In this document: positions 51,701 to 64,000 of the stretch, in pieces | Position numbering within the stretch: position 1 is the first letter of the stretch | Layout of the letters: each line of letters begins with the position of its first letter | Assembly (NCBI GenBank): GCA_964057225.1 | Contig: CAXKVF010000079.1 | Span: 496,001 to 560,000 of the forward strand | DNA: 64,000 nt | Direction of reading: 5' to 3' | From: Auanema rhodensis | Taxonomy: Eukaryota; Nematoda; Chromadorea; Rhabditida; Rhabditidae | The notes under the pieces: model-generated | What the model saw: the letters and a program-made list of their open reading frames with translations, nothing else | The model's database searches: none | What the model was told of the DNA's origin: nothing | Program-made: the position numbers and the translations under genes

Positions 51701-53646
51701 CCATGATTTTGAAATTTACGTGAACTTTAATTTATGCTAATTAAATGTACACGTGATGTGCACTTGGTATGTAACTCGCTTCACGTGAAAGATAAAGAGA
51801 TGCGGTTTTCAAAATTAGATTCCCCATGTTCATATTAGTCTAAAAACAAATTTTTATTGATATTGGTGCATGGTAACCATGACTTTGAAATTTACGTGAA
51901 CTTTAATTTATGCTAATTAAATGTACACGTGATGTGCACTTGGTATGTAACTCGCTTCACGTGACAGATAAAGAGATGCGGTTTTCAAAATTAGATTCCC
52001 CATGTCCATATTAGTCTAAAAACAAATTTTTATTGATATTGGTTCATGGTAACCATGACTTTGAAATTTACGTGAACTTTAATTTATGCTAATTAAATGT
52101 ACACGTGATGTGCACTTGGTATGTAACTCGCTTCACGTGAAAGATAAAGAGATGCGGTTTTCAAAATTAGATTCCCCATGTCCATATTAGTCTAAAAACA
52201 AATTTTTATTGATATTGGTTCATGGTAACCATGACTTTGAAATTTACGTGAACTTTAATTTATGCTAATTAAATGTACACGTGATGTGCACTTGGTATGT
52301 AACTCGCTTCACGTGACAGATAAAGAGATGCGGTTTTCAAAATTAGATTCCCCATGTCCATATTAGTCTAAAAACAAATTTTTATTGATATTGGTGCATG
52401 GTAACCATGACTTTGAAATTTACGTGAACTTTAATTTATGCTAATTAAATGTACACGTGATGTGCACTTGGTATGTAACTCGCTTCACGTGACAGATAAA
52501 GAGATGCGGTTTTCAAAATTAGATTCCCCATGTCCATATTAGTCTAAAAACAAATTTTTATTGATATTGGTTCATGGTAACCATGACTTTGAAATTTACG
52601 TGAACTTTAATTTATGCTAATTAAATGTACACGTGATGTGCACTTGGTATGTAACTCGCTTCACGTGAAAGATAAAGAGATGCGGTTTTCAAAATTAGAT
52701 TCCCCATGTCCATATTAGTCTAAAAACAAATTTTTATTGATATTGGTTCATGGTAACCATGACTTTGAAATTTACGTGAACTTTAATTTATGCTAATTAA
52801 ATGTACACGTGATGTGCACTTGGTATGTAACTCGCTTCACGTGAAAGATAAAGAGATGCGGTTTTCAAAATTAGATTCCCCATGTCCATATTAGTCTAAA
52901 AACAAATTTTTATTGATATTGGTGCATGGTAACCATGACTTTGAAATTTACGTGAAATTTAATTTATGCTAATTAAATGTACACGTGATGTGCACTTGGT
53001 ATGTAACTCGCTTCACGTGAAAGATAAAGAGATGCGGTTTTCAAAATTAGATTCCCCATGTCCATATTAGTCTAAAAACAAATTTTTATTGATATTGGTT
53101 CATGGTAACCATGACTTTGAAATTTACGTGAACTTTAATTTATGCTAATTAAATGTACACGTGATGTGCACTTGGTATGTAACTCGCTTCACGTGAAAGA
53201 TAAAGAGATGCGGTTTTCAAAATTAGATTCCCCATGTCCATATTAGTCTAAAAACAAATTTTTATTGATATTGGTTCATGGTAACCATGACTTTGAAATT
53301 TACGTGAACTTTAATTTATGCTAATTAAATGTACACGTGATGTGCACTTGGTATGTAACTCGCTTCACGTGAAAGATAAAGAGATGCGGTTTTCAAAATT
53401 AGATTCCCCATGTCCATATTAGTCTAAAAACAAATTTTTATTGATATTGGTTCATGGTAACCATGACTTTGAAATTTACGTGAACTTTAATTTATGCTAA
53501 TTAAATGTACACGTGATGTGCACTTGGTATGTAACTCGCTTCACGTGAAAGATAAAGAGATGCGGTTTTCAAAATTAGATTCCTCATGTCCATATTAGTC
53601 TAAAAACAAATTTTTATTGATATTGGTTCATGATAACCATGATTTT
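45727..53646. repeat. 45 length-invariant monomers with A79C and short shared variants
   Basis: Exactly 45 x 176 bp. A79C (CACGTGACAG) is frequent from 47.03 kb on. CGTGAAATTTAATTT recurs at 50669, 51197 and 52957 (spacing 3 and 10 monomers), and A24T (AATTTTTGC), which removes the ATG, at 49974 and 51558 (nine monomers). CACGTAATG appears first near 48.94 kb. Duplications here are interleaved rather than cleanly bounded. Confidence 0.85.
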
Positions 53647-56600
53647 GAAATTTACGTGAACTTTAATTTATGCTAATTAAATGTACACGTGATGTGCACT
53701 TGGTAAGTAACTCGCTTCACGTGAAAGATAAAGAGATGCGGTTTTCAAAATTAGATTCCCCATGTCCATATTAGTCTAAAAACAAATTTTTATTGATATT
53801 GGTGCATGGTAACCATGACTTTGAAATTTACGTGAACTTTAATTTATGCTAATTAAATGTACACGTGATGTGCACTTGGTATGTAACTCGCTTCACGTGA
53901 AAGATAAAGAGATGCGGTTTTCAAAATTAGATTCCCCATGTTCATATTAGTCTAAAAACAAATTTTTATTGATATTGGTTCATGGTAACCATGACTTTGA
54001 AATTTACGTGAACTTTAATTTATGCTAATTAAATGTACACGTGATGTGCAATTGGTATGTAACTCGCTTCACGTGAAAGATAAAGAGATGCGGTTTTCAA
54101 AATTAGATTCCCCATGTCCATATTAGTCTAAAAACAAATTTTTATTGATATTGGTTCATGGTAACCATGACTTTGAAATTTACGTGAACTTTAATTTATG
54201 CTAATTAAATGTACACGTGATGTGCACTTGGTATGTAACTCGCTTCACGTGACAGATAAAGAGATGCGGTTTTCAAAATTAGATTCCCCATGTCCATATT
54301 AGTCTAAAAACAAATTTTTATTGATATTGGTTCATGGTAACCATGACTTTGAAATTTACGTGAACTTTAATTTATGCTAATTAAATGTACACGTGATGTG
54401 CACTTGGTATGTAACTCGCTTCACGTGACAGATAAAGAGATGCGGTTTTCAAAATTAGATTCCCCATGTCCATATTAGTCTAAAAACAAATTTTTATTGA
54501 TATTGGTGCATGGTAACCATGACTTTGAAATTTACGTGAACTTTAATTTATGCTAATTAAATGTACACGTAATGTGCACTTGGTATGTAACTCGCTTCAC
54601 GTGAAAGATAAAGAGATGCGGTTTTCAAAATTAGATTCCCCATGTCCATATTAGTCTAAAAACAAATTTTTATTGATATTGGTTCATGGTAACCATGACT
54701 TTGAAATTTACGTGAACTTTAATTTATGCTAATTAAATGTACACGTGATGTGCACTTGGTATGTAACTCGCTTCACGTGAAAGATAAAGAGATGCGGTTT
54801 TCAAAATTAGATTCCCCATGTCCATATTAGTCTAAAAACAAATTTTTATTGATATTGGTTCATGGTAACCATGACTTTGAAATTTACGTGAACTTTAATT
54901 TATGCTAATTAAATGTACACGTGATGTGCACTTGGTATGTAACTCGCTTCACGTGAAAGATAAAGAGATGCGGTTTTCAAAATTAGATTCCCCATGTCCA
55001 TATTAGTCTAAAAACAAATTTTTATTGATATTGGTTCATGGTAACCATGACTTTGAAATTTACGTGAACTTTAATTTATGCTAATTAAATGTACACGTGA
55101 TGTGCACTTGGTATGTAACTCGCTTCACGTGAAAGATAAAGAGATGCGGTTTTCAAAATTAGATTCCCCATGTCCATATTAGTCTAAAAACAAATTTTTA
55201 TTGATATTGGTTCATGGTAACCATGACTTTGAAATTTACGTGAACTTTAATTTATGCTAATTAAATGTACACGTGATGTGCACTTGGTATGTAACTCGCT
55301 TCACGTGAAAGATAAAGAGATGCGGTTTTCAAAATTAGATTCCCCATGTCCATATTAGTCTACAAACAAATTTTTATTGATATTGGTTCATGGTAACCAT
55401 GACTTTGAAATTTACGTGAACTTTAATTTATGCTAATTAAATGTACACGTGATGTGCACTTGGTATGTAACTCGCTTCACGTGAAAGATAAAGAGATGCG
55501 GTTTTCAAAATTAGATTCCCCATGTCCATATTAGTCTAAAAACAAATTTTTATTGATATTGGTGCATGGTAACCATGACTTTGAAATTTACGTGAACTTT
55601 AATTTATGCTAATTAAATGTACACGTGATGTGCACTTGGTATGTAACTCGCTTCACGTGAAAGATAAAGAGATGCGGTTTTCAAAATTAGATTCCCCATG
55701 TCCATATTAGTCTAAAAACAAATTTTTATTGATATTGGTTCATGGTAACCATGACTTTGAAATTTACGTGAACTTTAATTTATGCTAATTAAATGTACAC
55801 GTGATGTGCACTTGGTATGTAACTCGCTTCACGTGAAAGATAAAGAGATGCGGTTTTCAAAATTAGATTCCCCATGTCCATATTAGTCTAAAAACAAATT
55901 TTTATTGATATTGGTTCATGGTAACCATGACTTTGAAATTTACGTGAACTTTAATTTATGCTAATTAAATGTACACGTGATGTGCACTTGGTATGTAACT
56001 CGCTTCACGTGAAAGATAAAGAGATGCGGTTTTCAAAATTAGATTCCTCATGTCCATATTAGTCTAAAAACAAATTTTTATTGATATTGGTTCATGGTAA
56101 CCATGATTTTGAAATTTACGTGAACTTTAATTTATGCTAATTAAATGTACACGTGATGTGCACTTGGTAAGTAACTCGCTTCACGTGAAAGATAAAGAGA
56201 TGCGGTTTTCAAAATTAGATTCCCCATGTCCATATTAGTCTAAAAACAAATTTTTATTGATATTGGTTCATGGTAACCATGATTTTGAAATTTACGTGAA
56301 CTTTAATTTATGCTAATTAAATGTACACGTGATGTGCACTTGGTATGTAACTCGCTTCACGTGAAAGATAAAGAGATGCGGTTTTCAAAATTAGATTCCC
56401 CATGTCCATATTAGTCTAAAAACAAATTTTTATTGATATTGGTTCATGGTAACCATGACTTTGAAATTTACGTGAACTTTAATTTATGCTAATTAAATGT
56501 ACACGTGATGTGCACTTGGTATGTAACTCGCTTCACGTGAAAGATAAAGAGATGCGGTTTTCAAAATTAGATTCCTCATGTCCATATTAGTCTAAAAACA

Positions 56601-59600
56601 AATTTTTATTGATATTGGTTCATGGTAACCATGATTTTGAAATTTACGTGAACTTTAATTTATGCTAATTAAATGTACACGTGATGTGCACTTGGTAAGT
56701 AACTCGCTTCACGTGAAAGATAAAGAGATGCGGTTTTCAAAATTAGATTCCCCATGTCCATATTAGTCTAAAAACAAATTTTTATTGATATTGGTGCATG
56801 GTAACCATGACTTTGAAATTTACGTGAACTTTAATTTATGCTAATTAAATGTACACGTGATGTGCACTTGGTATGTAACTCGCTTCACGTGAAAGATAAA
56901 GAGATGCGGTTTTCAAAATTAGATTCCCCATGTTCATATTAGTCTAAAAACAAATTTTTATTGATATTGGTTCATGGTAACCATGACTTTGAAATTTACG
57001 TGAACTTTAATTTATGCTAATTAAATGTACACGTGATGTGCAATTGGTATGTAACTCGCTTCACGTGAAAGATAAAGAGATGCGGTTTTCAAAATTAGAT
57101 TCCCCATGTCCATATTAGTCTAAAAACAAATTTTTATTGATATTGGTTCATGGTAACCATGACTTTGAAATTTACGTGAACTTTAATTTATGCTAATTAA
57201 ATGTACACGTGATGTGCACTTGGTATGTAACTCGCTTCACGTGACAGATAAAGAGATGCGGTTTTCAAAATTAGATTCCCCATGTCCATATTAGTCTAAA
57301 AACAAATTTTTATTGATATTGGTGCATGGTAACCATGACTTTGAAATTTACGTGAACTTTAATTTATGCTAATTAAATGTACACGTAATGTGCACTTGGT
57401 ATGTAACTCGCTTCACGTGAAAGATAAAGAGATGCGGTTTTCAAAATTAGATTCCCCATGTCCATATTAGTCTAAAAACAAATTTTTATTGATATTGGTT
57501 CATGGTAACCATGACTTTGAAATTTACGTGAACTTTAATTTATGCTAATTAAATGTACACGTGATGTGCACTTGGTATGTAACTCGCTTCACGTGAAAGA
57601 TAAAGAGATGCGGTTTTCAAAATTAGATTCCCCATGTCCATATTAGTCTAAAAACAAATTTTTTTTGATATTGGTTCATGGTAACCATGACTTTGAAATT
57701 TACGTGAACTTTAATTTATGCTAATTAAATGTACACGTGATGTGCACTTGGTATGTAACTCGCTTCACGTGAAAGATAAAGAGATGCGGTTTTCAAAATT
57801 AGATTCCCCATGTCCATATTAGTCTAAAAACAAATTTTTATTGATATTGGTTCATGGTAACCATGACTTTGAAATTTACGTGAACTTTAATTTATGCTAA
57901 TTAAATGTACACGTGATGTGCACTTGGTATGTAACTCGCTTCACGTGAAAGATAAAGAGATGCGGTTTTCAAAATTAGATTCCCCATGTCCATATTAGTC
58001 TAAAAACAAATTTTTATTGATATTGGTTCATGGTAACCATGATTTTGAAATTTACGTGAACTTTAATTTATGCTAATTAAATGTACACGTGATGTGCACT
58101 TGGTAAGTAACTCGCTTCACGTGAAAGATAAAGAGATGCGGTTTTCAAAATTAGATTCCCCATGTCCATATTAGTCTAAAAACAAATTTTTATTGATATT
58201 GGTTCATGGTAACCATGATTTTGAAATTTACGTGAACTTTAATTTATGCTAATTAAATGTACACGTGATGTGCACTTGGTATGTAACTCGCTTCACGTGA
58301 AAGATAAAGAGATGCGGTTTTCAAAATTAGATTCCCCATGTCCATATTAGTCTAAAAACAAATTTTTATTGATATTGGTTCATGGTAACCATGACTTTGA
58401 AATTTACGTGAACTTTAATTTATGCTAATTAAATGTACACGTGATGTGCACTTGGTATGTAACTCGCTTCACGTGAAAGATAAAGAGATGCGGTTTTCAA
58501 AATTAGATTCCCCATGTCCATATTAGTCTAAAAACAAATTTTTATTGATATTGGTTCATGGTAACCATGATTTTGAAATTTACGTGAACTTTAATTTATG
58601 CTAATTAAATGTACACGTGATGTGCACTTGGTATGTAACTCGCTTCACGTGAAAGATAAAGAGATGCGGTTTTCAAAATTAGATTCCCCATGTCCATATT
58701 AGTCTAAAAACAAATTTTTATTGATATTGGTTCATGGTAACCATGACTTTGAAATTTACGTGAACTTTAATTTATGCTAATTAAATGTACACGTGATGTG
58801 CACTTGGTATGTAACTCGCTTCACGTGAAAGATAAAGAGATGCGGTTTTCAAAATTAGATTCCTCATGTCCATATTAGTCTAAAAACAAATTTTTATTGA
58901 TATTGGTTCATGGTAACCATGATTTTGAAATTTACGTGAACTTTAATTTATGCTAATTAAATGTACACGTGATGTGCACTTGGTAAGTAACTCGCTTCAC
59001 GTGAAAGATAAAGAGATGCGGTTTTCAAAATTAGATTCCCCATGTCCATATTAGTCTAAAAACAAATTTTTATTGATATTGGTGCATGGTAACCATGACT
59101 TTGAAATTTACGTGAACTTTAATTTATGCTAATTAAATGTACACGTGATGTGCACTTGGTATGTAACTCGCTTCACGTGAAAGATAAAGAGATGCGGTTT
59201 TCAAAATTAGATTCCCCATGTTCATATTAGTCTAAAAACAAATTTTTATTGATATTGGTTCATGGTAACCATGACTTTGAAATTTACGTGAACTTTAATT
59301 TATGCTAATTAAATGTACACGTGATGTGCAATTGGTATGTAACTCGCTTCACGTGAAAGATAAAGAGATGCGGTTTTCAAAATTAGATTCCCCATGTCCA
59401 TATTAGTCTAAAAACAAATTTTTATTGATATTGGTTCATGGTAACCATGACTTTGAAATTTACGTGAACTTTAATTTATGCTAATTAAATGTACACGTGA
59501 TGTGCACTTGGTATGTAACTCGCTTCACGTGACAGATAAAGAGATGCGGTTTTCAAAATTAGATTCCCCATGTCCATATTAGTCTAAAAACAAATTTTTA

Positions 59601-62600
59601 TTGATATTGGTGCATGGTAACCATGACTTTGAAATTTACGTGAACTTTAATTTATGCTAATTAAATGTACACGTAATGTGCACTTGGTATGTAACTCGCT
59701 TCACGTGAAAGATAAAGAGATGCGGTTTTCAAAATTAGATTCCCCATGTCCATATTAGTCTAAAAACAAATTTTTATTGATATTGGTTCATGGTAACCAT
59801 GACTTTGAAATTTACGTGAACTTTAATTTATGCTAATTAAATGTACACGTGATGTGCACTTGGTATGTAACTCGCTTCACGTGAAAGATAAAGAGATGCG
59901 GTTTTCAAAATTAGATTCCCCATGTCCATATTAGTCTAAAAACAAATTTTTTTTGATATTGGTTCATGGTAACCATGACTTTGAAATTTACGTGAACTTT
60001 AATTTATGCTAATTAAATGTACACGTGATGTGCACTTGGTATGTAACTCGCTTCACGTGAAAGATAAAGAGATGCGGTTTTCAAAATTAGATTCCCCATG
60101 TCCATATTAGTCTAAAAACAAATTTTTATTGATATTGGTTCATGGTAACCATGACTTTGAAATTTACGTGAACTTTAATTTATGCTAATTAAATGTACAC
60201 GTGATGTGCACTTGGTATGTAACTCGCTTCACGTGAAAGATAAAGAGATGCGGTTTTCAAAATTAGATTCCCCATGTCCATATTAGTCTAAAAACAAATT
60301 TTTATTGATATTGGTTCATGGTAACCATGACTTTGAAATTTACGTGAACTTTAATTTATGCTAATTAAATGTACACGTGATGTGCACTTGGTATGTAACT
60401 CGCTTCACGTGAAAGATAAAGAGATGCGGTTTTCAAAATTAGATTCCCCATGTCCATATTAGTCTAAAAACAAATTTTTATTGATATTGGTTCATGGTAA
60501 CCATGACTTTGAAATTTACGTGAACTTTAATTTATGCTAATTAAATGTACACGTGATGTGCACTTGGTATGTAACTCGCTTCACGTGAAAGATAAAGAGA
60601 TGCGGTTTTCAAAATTAGATTCCTCATGTCCATATTAGTCTAAAAACAAATTTTTATTGATATTGGTTCATGGTAACCATGATTTTGAAATTTACGTGAA
60701 CTTTAATTTATGCTAATTAAATGTACACGTGATGTGCACTTGGTATGTAACTCGCTTCACGTGAAAGATAAAGAGATGCGGTTTTCAAAATTAGATTCCC
60801 CATGTTCATATTAGTCTAAAAACAAATTTTTATTGATATTGGTTCATGGTAACCATGACTTTGAAATTTACGTGAACTTTAATTTATGCTAATTAAATGT
60901 ACACGTGATGTGCAATTGGTATGTAACTCGCTTCACGTGAAAGATAAAGAGATGCGGTTTTCAAAATTAGATTCCCCATGTCCATATTAGTCTAAAAACA
61001 AATTTTTATTGATATTGGTTCATGGTAACCATGACTTTGAAATTTACGTGAACTTTAATTTATGCTAATTAAATGTACACGTGATGTGCACTTGGTATGT
61101 AACTCGCTTCACGTGACAGATAAAGAGATGCGGTTTTCAAAATTAGATTCCCCATGTCCATATTAGTCTAAAAACAAATTTTTATTGATATTGGTGCATG
61201 GTAACCATGACTTTGAAATTTACGTGAACTTTAATTTATGCTAATTAAATGTACACGTAATGTGCACTTGGTATGTAACTCGCTTCACGTGAAAGATAAA
61301 GAGATGCGGTTTTCAAAATTAGATTCCCCATGTCCATATTAGTCTAAAAACAAATTTTTATTGATATTGGTTCATGGTAACCATGACTTTGAAATTTACG
61401 TGAACTTTAATTTATGCTAATTAAATGTACACGTGATGTGCACTTGGTATGTAACTCGCTTCACGTGAAAGATAAAGAGATGCGGTTTTCAAAATTAGAT
61501 TCCCCATGTCCATATTAGTCTAAAAACAAATTTTTTTTGATATTGGTTCATGGTAACCATGACTTTGAAATTTACGTGAACTTTAATTTATGCTAATTAA
61601 ATGTACACGTGATGTGCACTTGGTATGTAACTCGCTTCACGTGAAAGATAAAGAGATGCGGTTTTCAAAATTAGATTCCCCATGTCCATATTAGTCTAAA
61701 AACAAATTTTTATTGATATTGGTTCATGGTAACCATGACTTTGAAATTTACGTGAACTTTAATTTATGCTAATTAAATGTACACGTGATGTGCACTTGGT
61801 ATGTAACTCGCTTCACGTGAAAGATAAAGAGATGCGGTTTTCAAAATTAGATTCCCCATGTCCATATTAGTCTAAAAACAAATTTTTATTGATATTGGTT
61901 CATGGTAACCATGACTTTGAAATTTACGTGAACTTTAATTTATGCTAATTAAATGTACACGTGATGTGCACTTGGTATGTAACTCGCTTCACGTGAAAGA
62001 TAAAGAGATGCGGTTTTCAAAATTAGATTCCCCATGTCCATATTAGTCTAAAAACAAATTTTTATTGATATTGGTTCATGGTAACCATGACTTTGAAATT
62101 TACGTGAACTTTAATTTATGCTAATTAAATGTACACGTGATGTGCACTTGGTATGTAACTCGCTTCACGTGAAAGATAAAGAGATGCGGTTTTCAAAATT
62201 AGATTCCTCATGTCCATATTAGTCTAAAAACAAATTTTTATTGATATTGGTTCATGGTAACCATGATTTTGAAATTTACGTGAACTTTAATTTATGCTAA
62301 TTAAATGTACACGTGATGTGCACTTGGTAAGTAACTCGCTTCACGTGAAAGATAAAGAGATGCGGTTTTCAAAATTAGATTCCCCATGTCCATATTAGTC
62401 TAAAAACAAATTTTTATTGATATTGGTGCATGGTAACCATGACTTTGAAATTTACGTGAACTTTAATTTATGCTAATTAAATGTACACGTGATGTGCACT
62501 TGGTATGTAACTCGCTTCACGTGAAAGATAAAGAGATGCGGTTTTCAAAATTAGATTCCCCATGTCCATATTAGTCTAAAAACAAATTTTTATTGATATT

Positions 62601-64000
62601 GGTTCATGGTAACCATGACTTTGAAATTTACGTGAACTTTAATTTATGCTAATTAAATGTACACGTGATGTGCACTTGGTATGTAACTCGCTTCACGTGA
62701 AAGATAAAGAGATGCGGTTTTCAAAATTAGATTCGCCATGTCCATATTAGTCTAAAAACAAATTTTTATTGATATTGGTTCATGGTAACCATGACTTTGA
62801 AATTTACGTGAACTTTAATTTATGCTAATTAAATGTACACGTGATGTGCACTTGGTATGTAACTCGCTTCACGTGAAAGATAAAGAGATGCGGTTTTCAA
62901 AATTAGATTCCCCATGTCCATATTAGTCTAAAAACAAATTTTTATTGATATTGGTGCATGGTAACCATGACTTTGAAATTTACGTGAACTTTAATTTATG
63001 CTAATTAAATGTACACGTGATGTGCACTTGGTATGTAACTCGCTTCACGTGAAAGATAAAGAGATGCGGTTTTCAAAATTAGATTCCCCATGTCCATATT
63101 AGTCTAAAAACAAATTTTTATTGATATTGGTTCATGGTAACCATGACTTTGAAATTTACGTGAACTTTAATTTATGCTAATTAAATGTACACGTGATGTG
63201 CACTTGGTATGTAACTCGCTTCACGTGAAAGATAAAGAGATGCGGTTTTCAAAATTAGATTCCCCAAGTCCATATTAGTCTAAAAACAAATTTTTATTGA
63301 TATTGGTTCATGGTAACCATGATTTTGAAATTTACGTGAACTTTAATTTATGCTAATTAAATGTACACGTGATGTGCACTTGGTATGTAACTCGCTTCAC
63401 GTGAAAGATAAAGAGATGCGGTTTTCAAAATTAGATTCCCCATGTCCATATTAGTCTAAAAACAAATTTTTATTGATATTGGTGCATGGTAACCATGACT
63501 TTGAAATTTACGTGAACTTTAATTTATGCTAATTAAATGTACACGTGATGTGCACTTGGTATGTAACTCGCTTCACGTGAAAGATAAAGAGATGCGGTTT
63601 TCAAAATTAGATTCCCCATGTTCATATTAGTCTAAAAACAAATTTTTATTGATATTGGTTCATGGTAACCATGACTTTGAAATTTACGTGAACTTTAATT
63701 TATGCTAATTAAATGTACACGTGATGTGCACTTGGTATGTAACTCGCTTCACGTGAAAGATAAAGAGATGCGGTTTTCAAAATTAGATTCCCCATGTCCA
63801 TATTAGTCTAAAAACAAATTTTTATTGATATTGGTTCATGGTAACCATGACTTTGAAATTTACGTGAACTTTAATTTATGCTAATTAAATGTACACGTGA
63901 TGTGCACTTGGTATGTAACTCGCTTCACGTGAAAGATAAAGAGATGCGGTTTTCAAAATTAGATTCATCATGTCCATATTAGTCTAAAAACAAATTTTTA
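53647..64000. repeat. Right block: repeats of 17, 13 and 9 monomers
   Basis: All units are 176 bp; the last (63855-64000) is cut by the window end. GCAATTGG at 54049, 57041, 59329 and 60913 is spaced 2,992, 2,288 and 1,584 bp, i.e. 17, 13 and 9 monomers. A146T, giving a run of eight T, at about 57.66, 59.95 and 61.53 kb repeats the last two spacings. TTGGTAAGTAAC precedes GCAATTGG by 343 bp in three of the four copies but not at 60913. CACGTAATG and A79C monomers follow in the same order each time. Confidence 0.85.

Larger units (their letters stand above)
1..64000. repeat. Tandem satellite array, 176-bp monomer, fills whole window
   Basis: Every base belongs to one head-to-tail repeat family. 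Successive GAAATTTACG starts fall at 1, 177, 353 and so on, giving a 176-bp period, and I saw no inverted copy. Counting from breakpoint to breakpoint gives 350 full-type monomers (336 of 176 bp, 9 of 175, 4 of 178, 1 of 165), 4 truncated 77-bp units, 11 hybrid 178-bp units and a 146-bp partial unit at the end; these total exactly 64,000. Copies differ by few substitutions, many shared among sets of units, so higher-order organisation is strong. No flanking unique sequence, telomere repeat or mobile element is present. Monomers near one nucleosome in length in long uniform arrays are typical of eukaryotic centromeric or pericentromeric satellites; that location is inferred. The family is not one I recognise, and the host is unknown. 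Confidence 0.98.

Noticed and set aside
1-64000. CRISPR array
   Set aside because: The whole 176 bp repeats, with no unique spacers between conserved short repeats, and there are no cas genes.
1-64000. CENP-B box
   Set aside because: The consensus has no TTCG and no CGGG. Isolated TTCG or CGAA occur only as private variants (for example near 5495 and 25390) without the rest of the box.
1-64000. Telomeric or subtelomeric repeat, or transposon remnants
   Set aside because: No TTAGGG/TTTAGGG-type runs, target-site duplications, poly-A tails, terminal repeats or coding remnants were seen.
1-64000. Identification of a specific host species from monomer length
   Set aside because: Satellites of about 176 bp occur in many unrelated plants and animals, and I do not recognise this sequence.

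Overview
The window is satellite DNA from end to end. All 64,000 bases are a head-to-tail tandem array of one AT-rich monomer of 176 bp (about 32% G+C in my consensus), always in the same orientation, with no unique sequence, transposon, RNA gene or credible protein gene. The length can be accounted for completely: 336 monomers of exactly 176 bp, 9 of 175 bp, 4 of 178 bp (TA insertion), 1 of 165 bp, 4 truncated units of 77 bp, 11 hybrid units of 178 bp, and a final partial unit of 146 bp. These sum to 64,000. Both ends of the window lie inside the array. A long homogeneous array of a nucleosome-sized monomer points to a eukaryotic chromosome, most likely centromeric or other constitutive heterochromatin. 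I do not recognise the satellite family and cannot name the organism.

Monomer coordinates below are numbered 1-176 starting at GAAATTTACG; 1409-1584 is a copy with the consensus sequence. The monomer carries three ACGTGA motifs at 8, 41 and 73 (two of them within CACGTG), a 7-bp-arm inverted repeat at 16-35, a 10-bp palindrome at 70-79, an AT-rich tract at 132-154 and a 15-bp hyphenated dyad at 158-172. The most frequent polymorphisms are C120T and T158G.

Layout: 1-4752 is 27 monomers of unchanged length with 6-monomer and 22-monomer internal duplications. 4753-9304 runs between two 77-bp truncated units and is copied, with changes, about 27 kb downstream. From about 9.34 to 19.2 kb lies a tandem duplication of a 4,830-bp segment, which itself contains a 1,309-bp higher-order repeat. 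19.2-25.4 kb holds shorter partial copies of that segment and a copy of a module seen at 7.4 kb. 25.4-35.7 kb contains 7-, 5- and 6-monomer duplications and the second copy of the 5-9 kb segment. 35673-45726 is a distinct block defined by 11 copies of a 178-bp hybrid unit spaced 706, 1234, 1410 or 1762 bp apart. 45727-64000 is 103 consecutive monomers of exactly 176 bp plus a partial one, organised by substitutions into repeats of 17, 13 and 9 monomers.

No genes act together here. The biological content is the monomer's symmetry and motif pattern and the recorded history of amplification, deletion and recombination among repeat units. Arrays of this type may serve as chromatin or kinetochore platforms, but that role is inferred from array form only.
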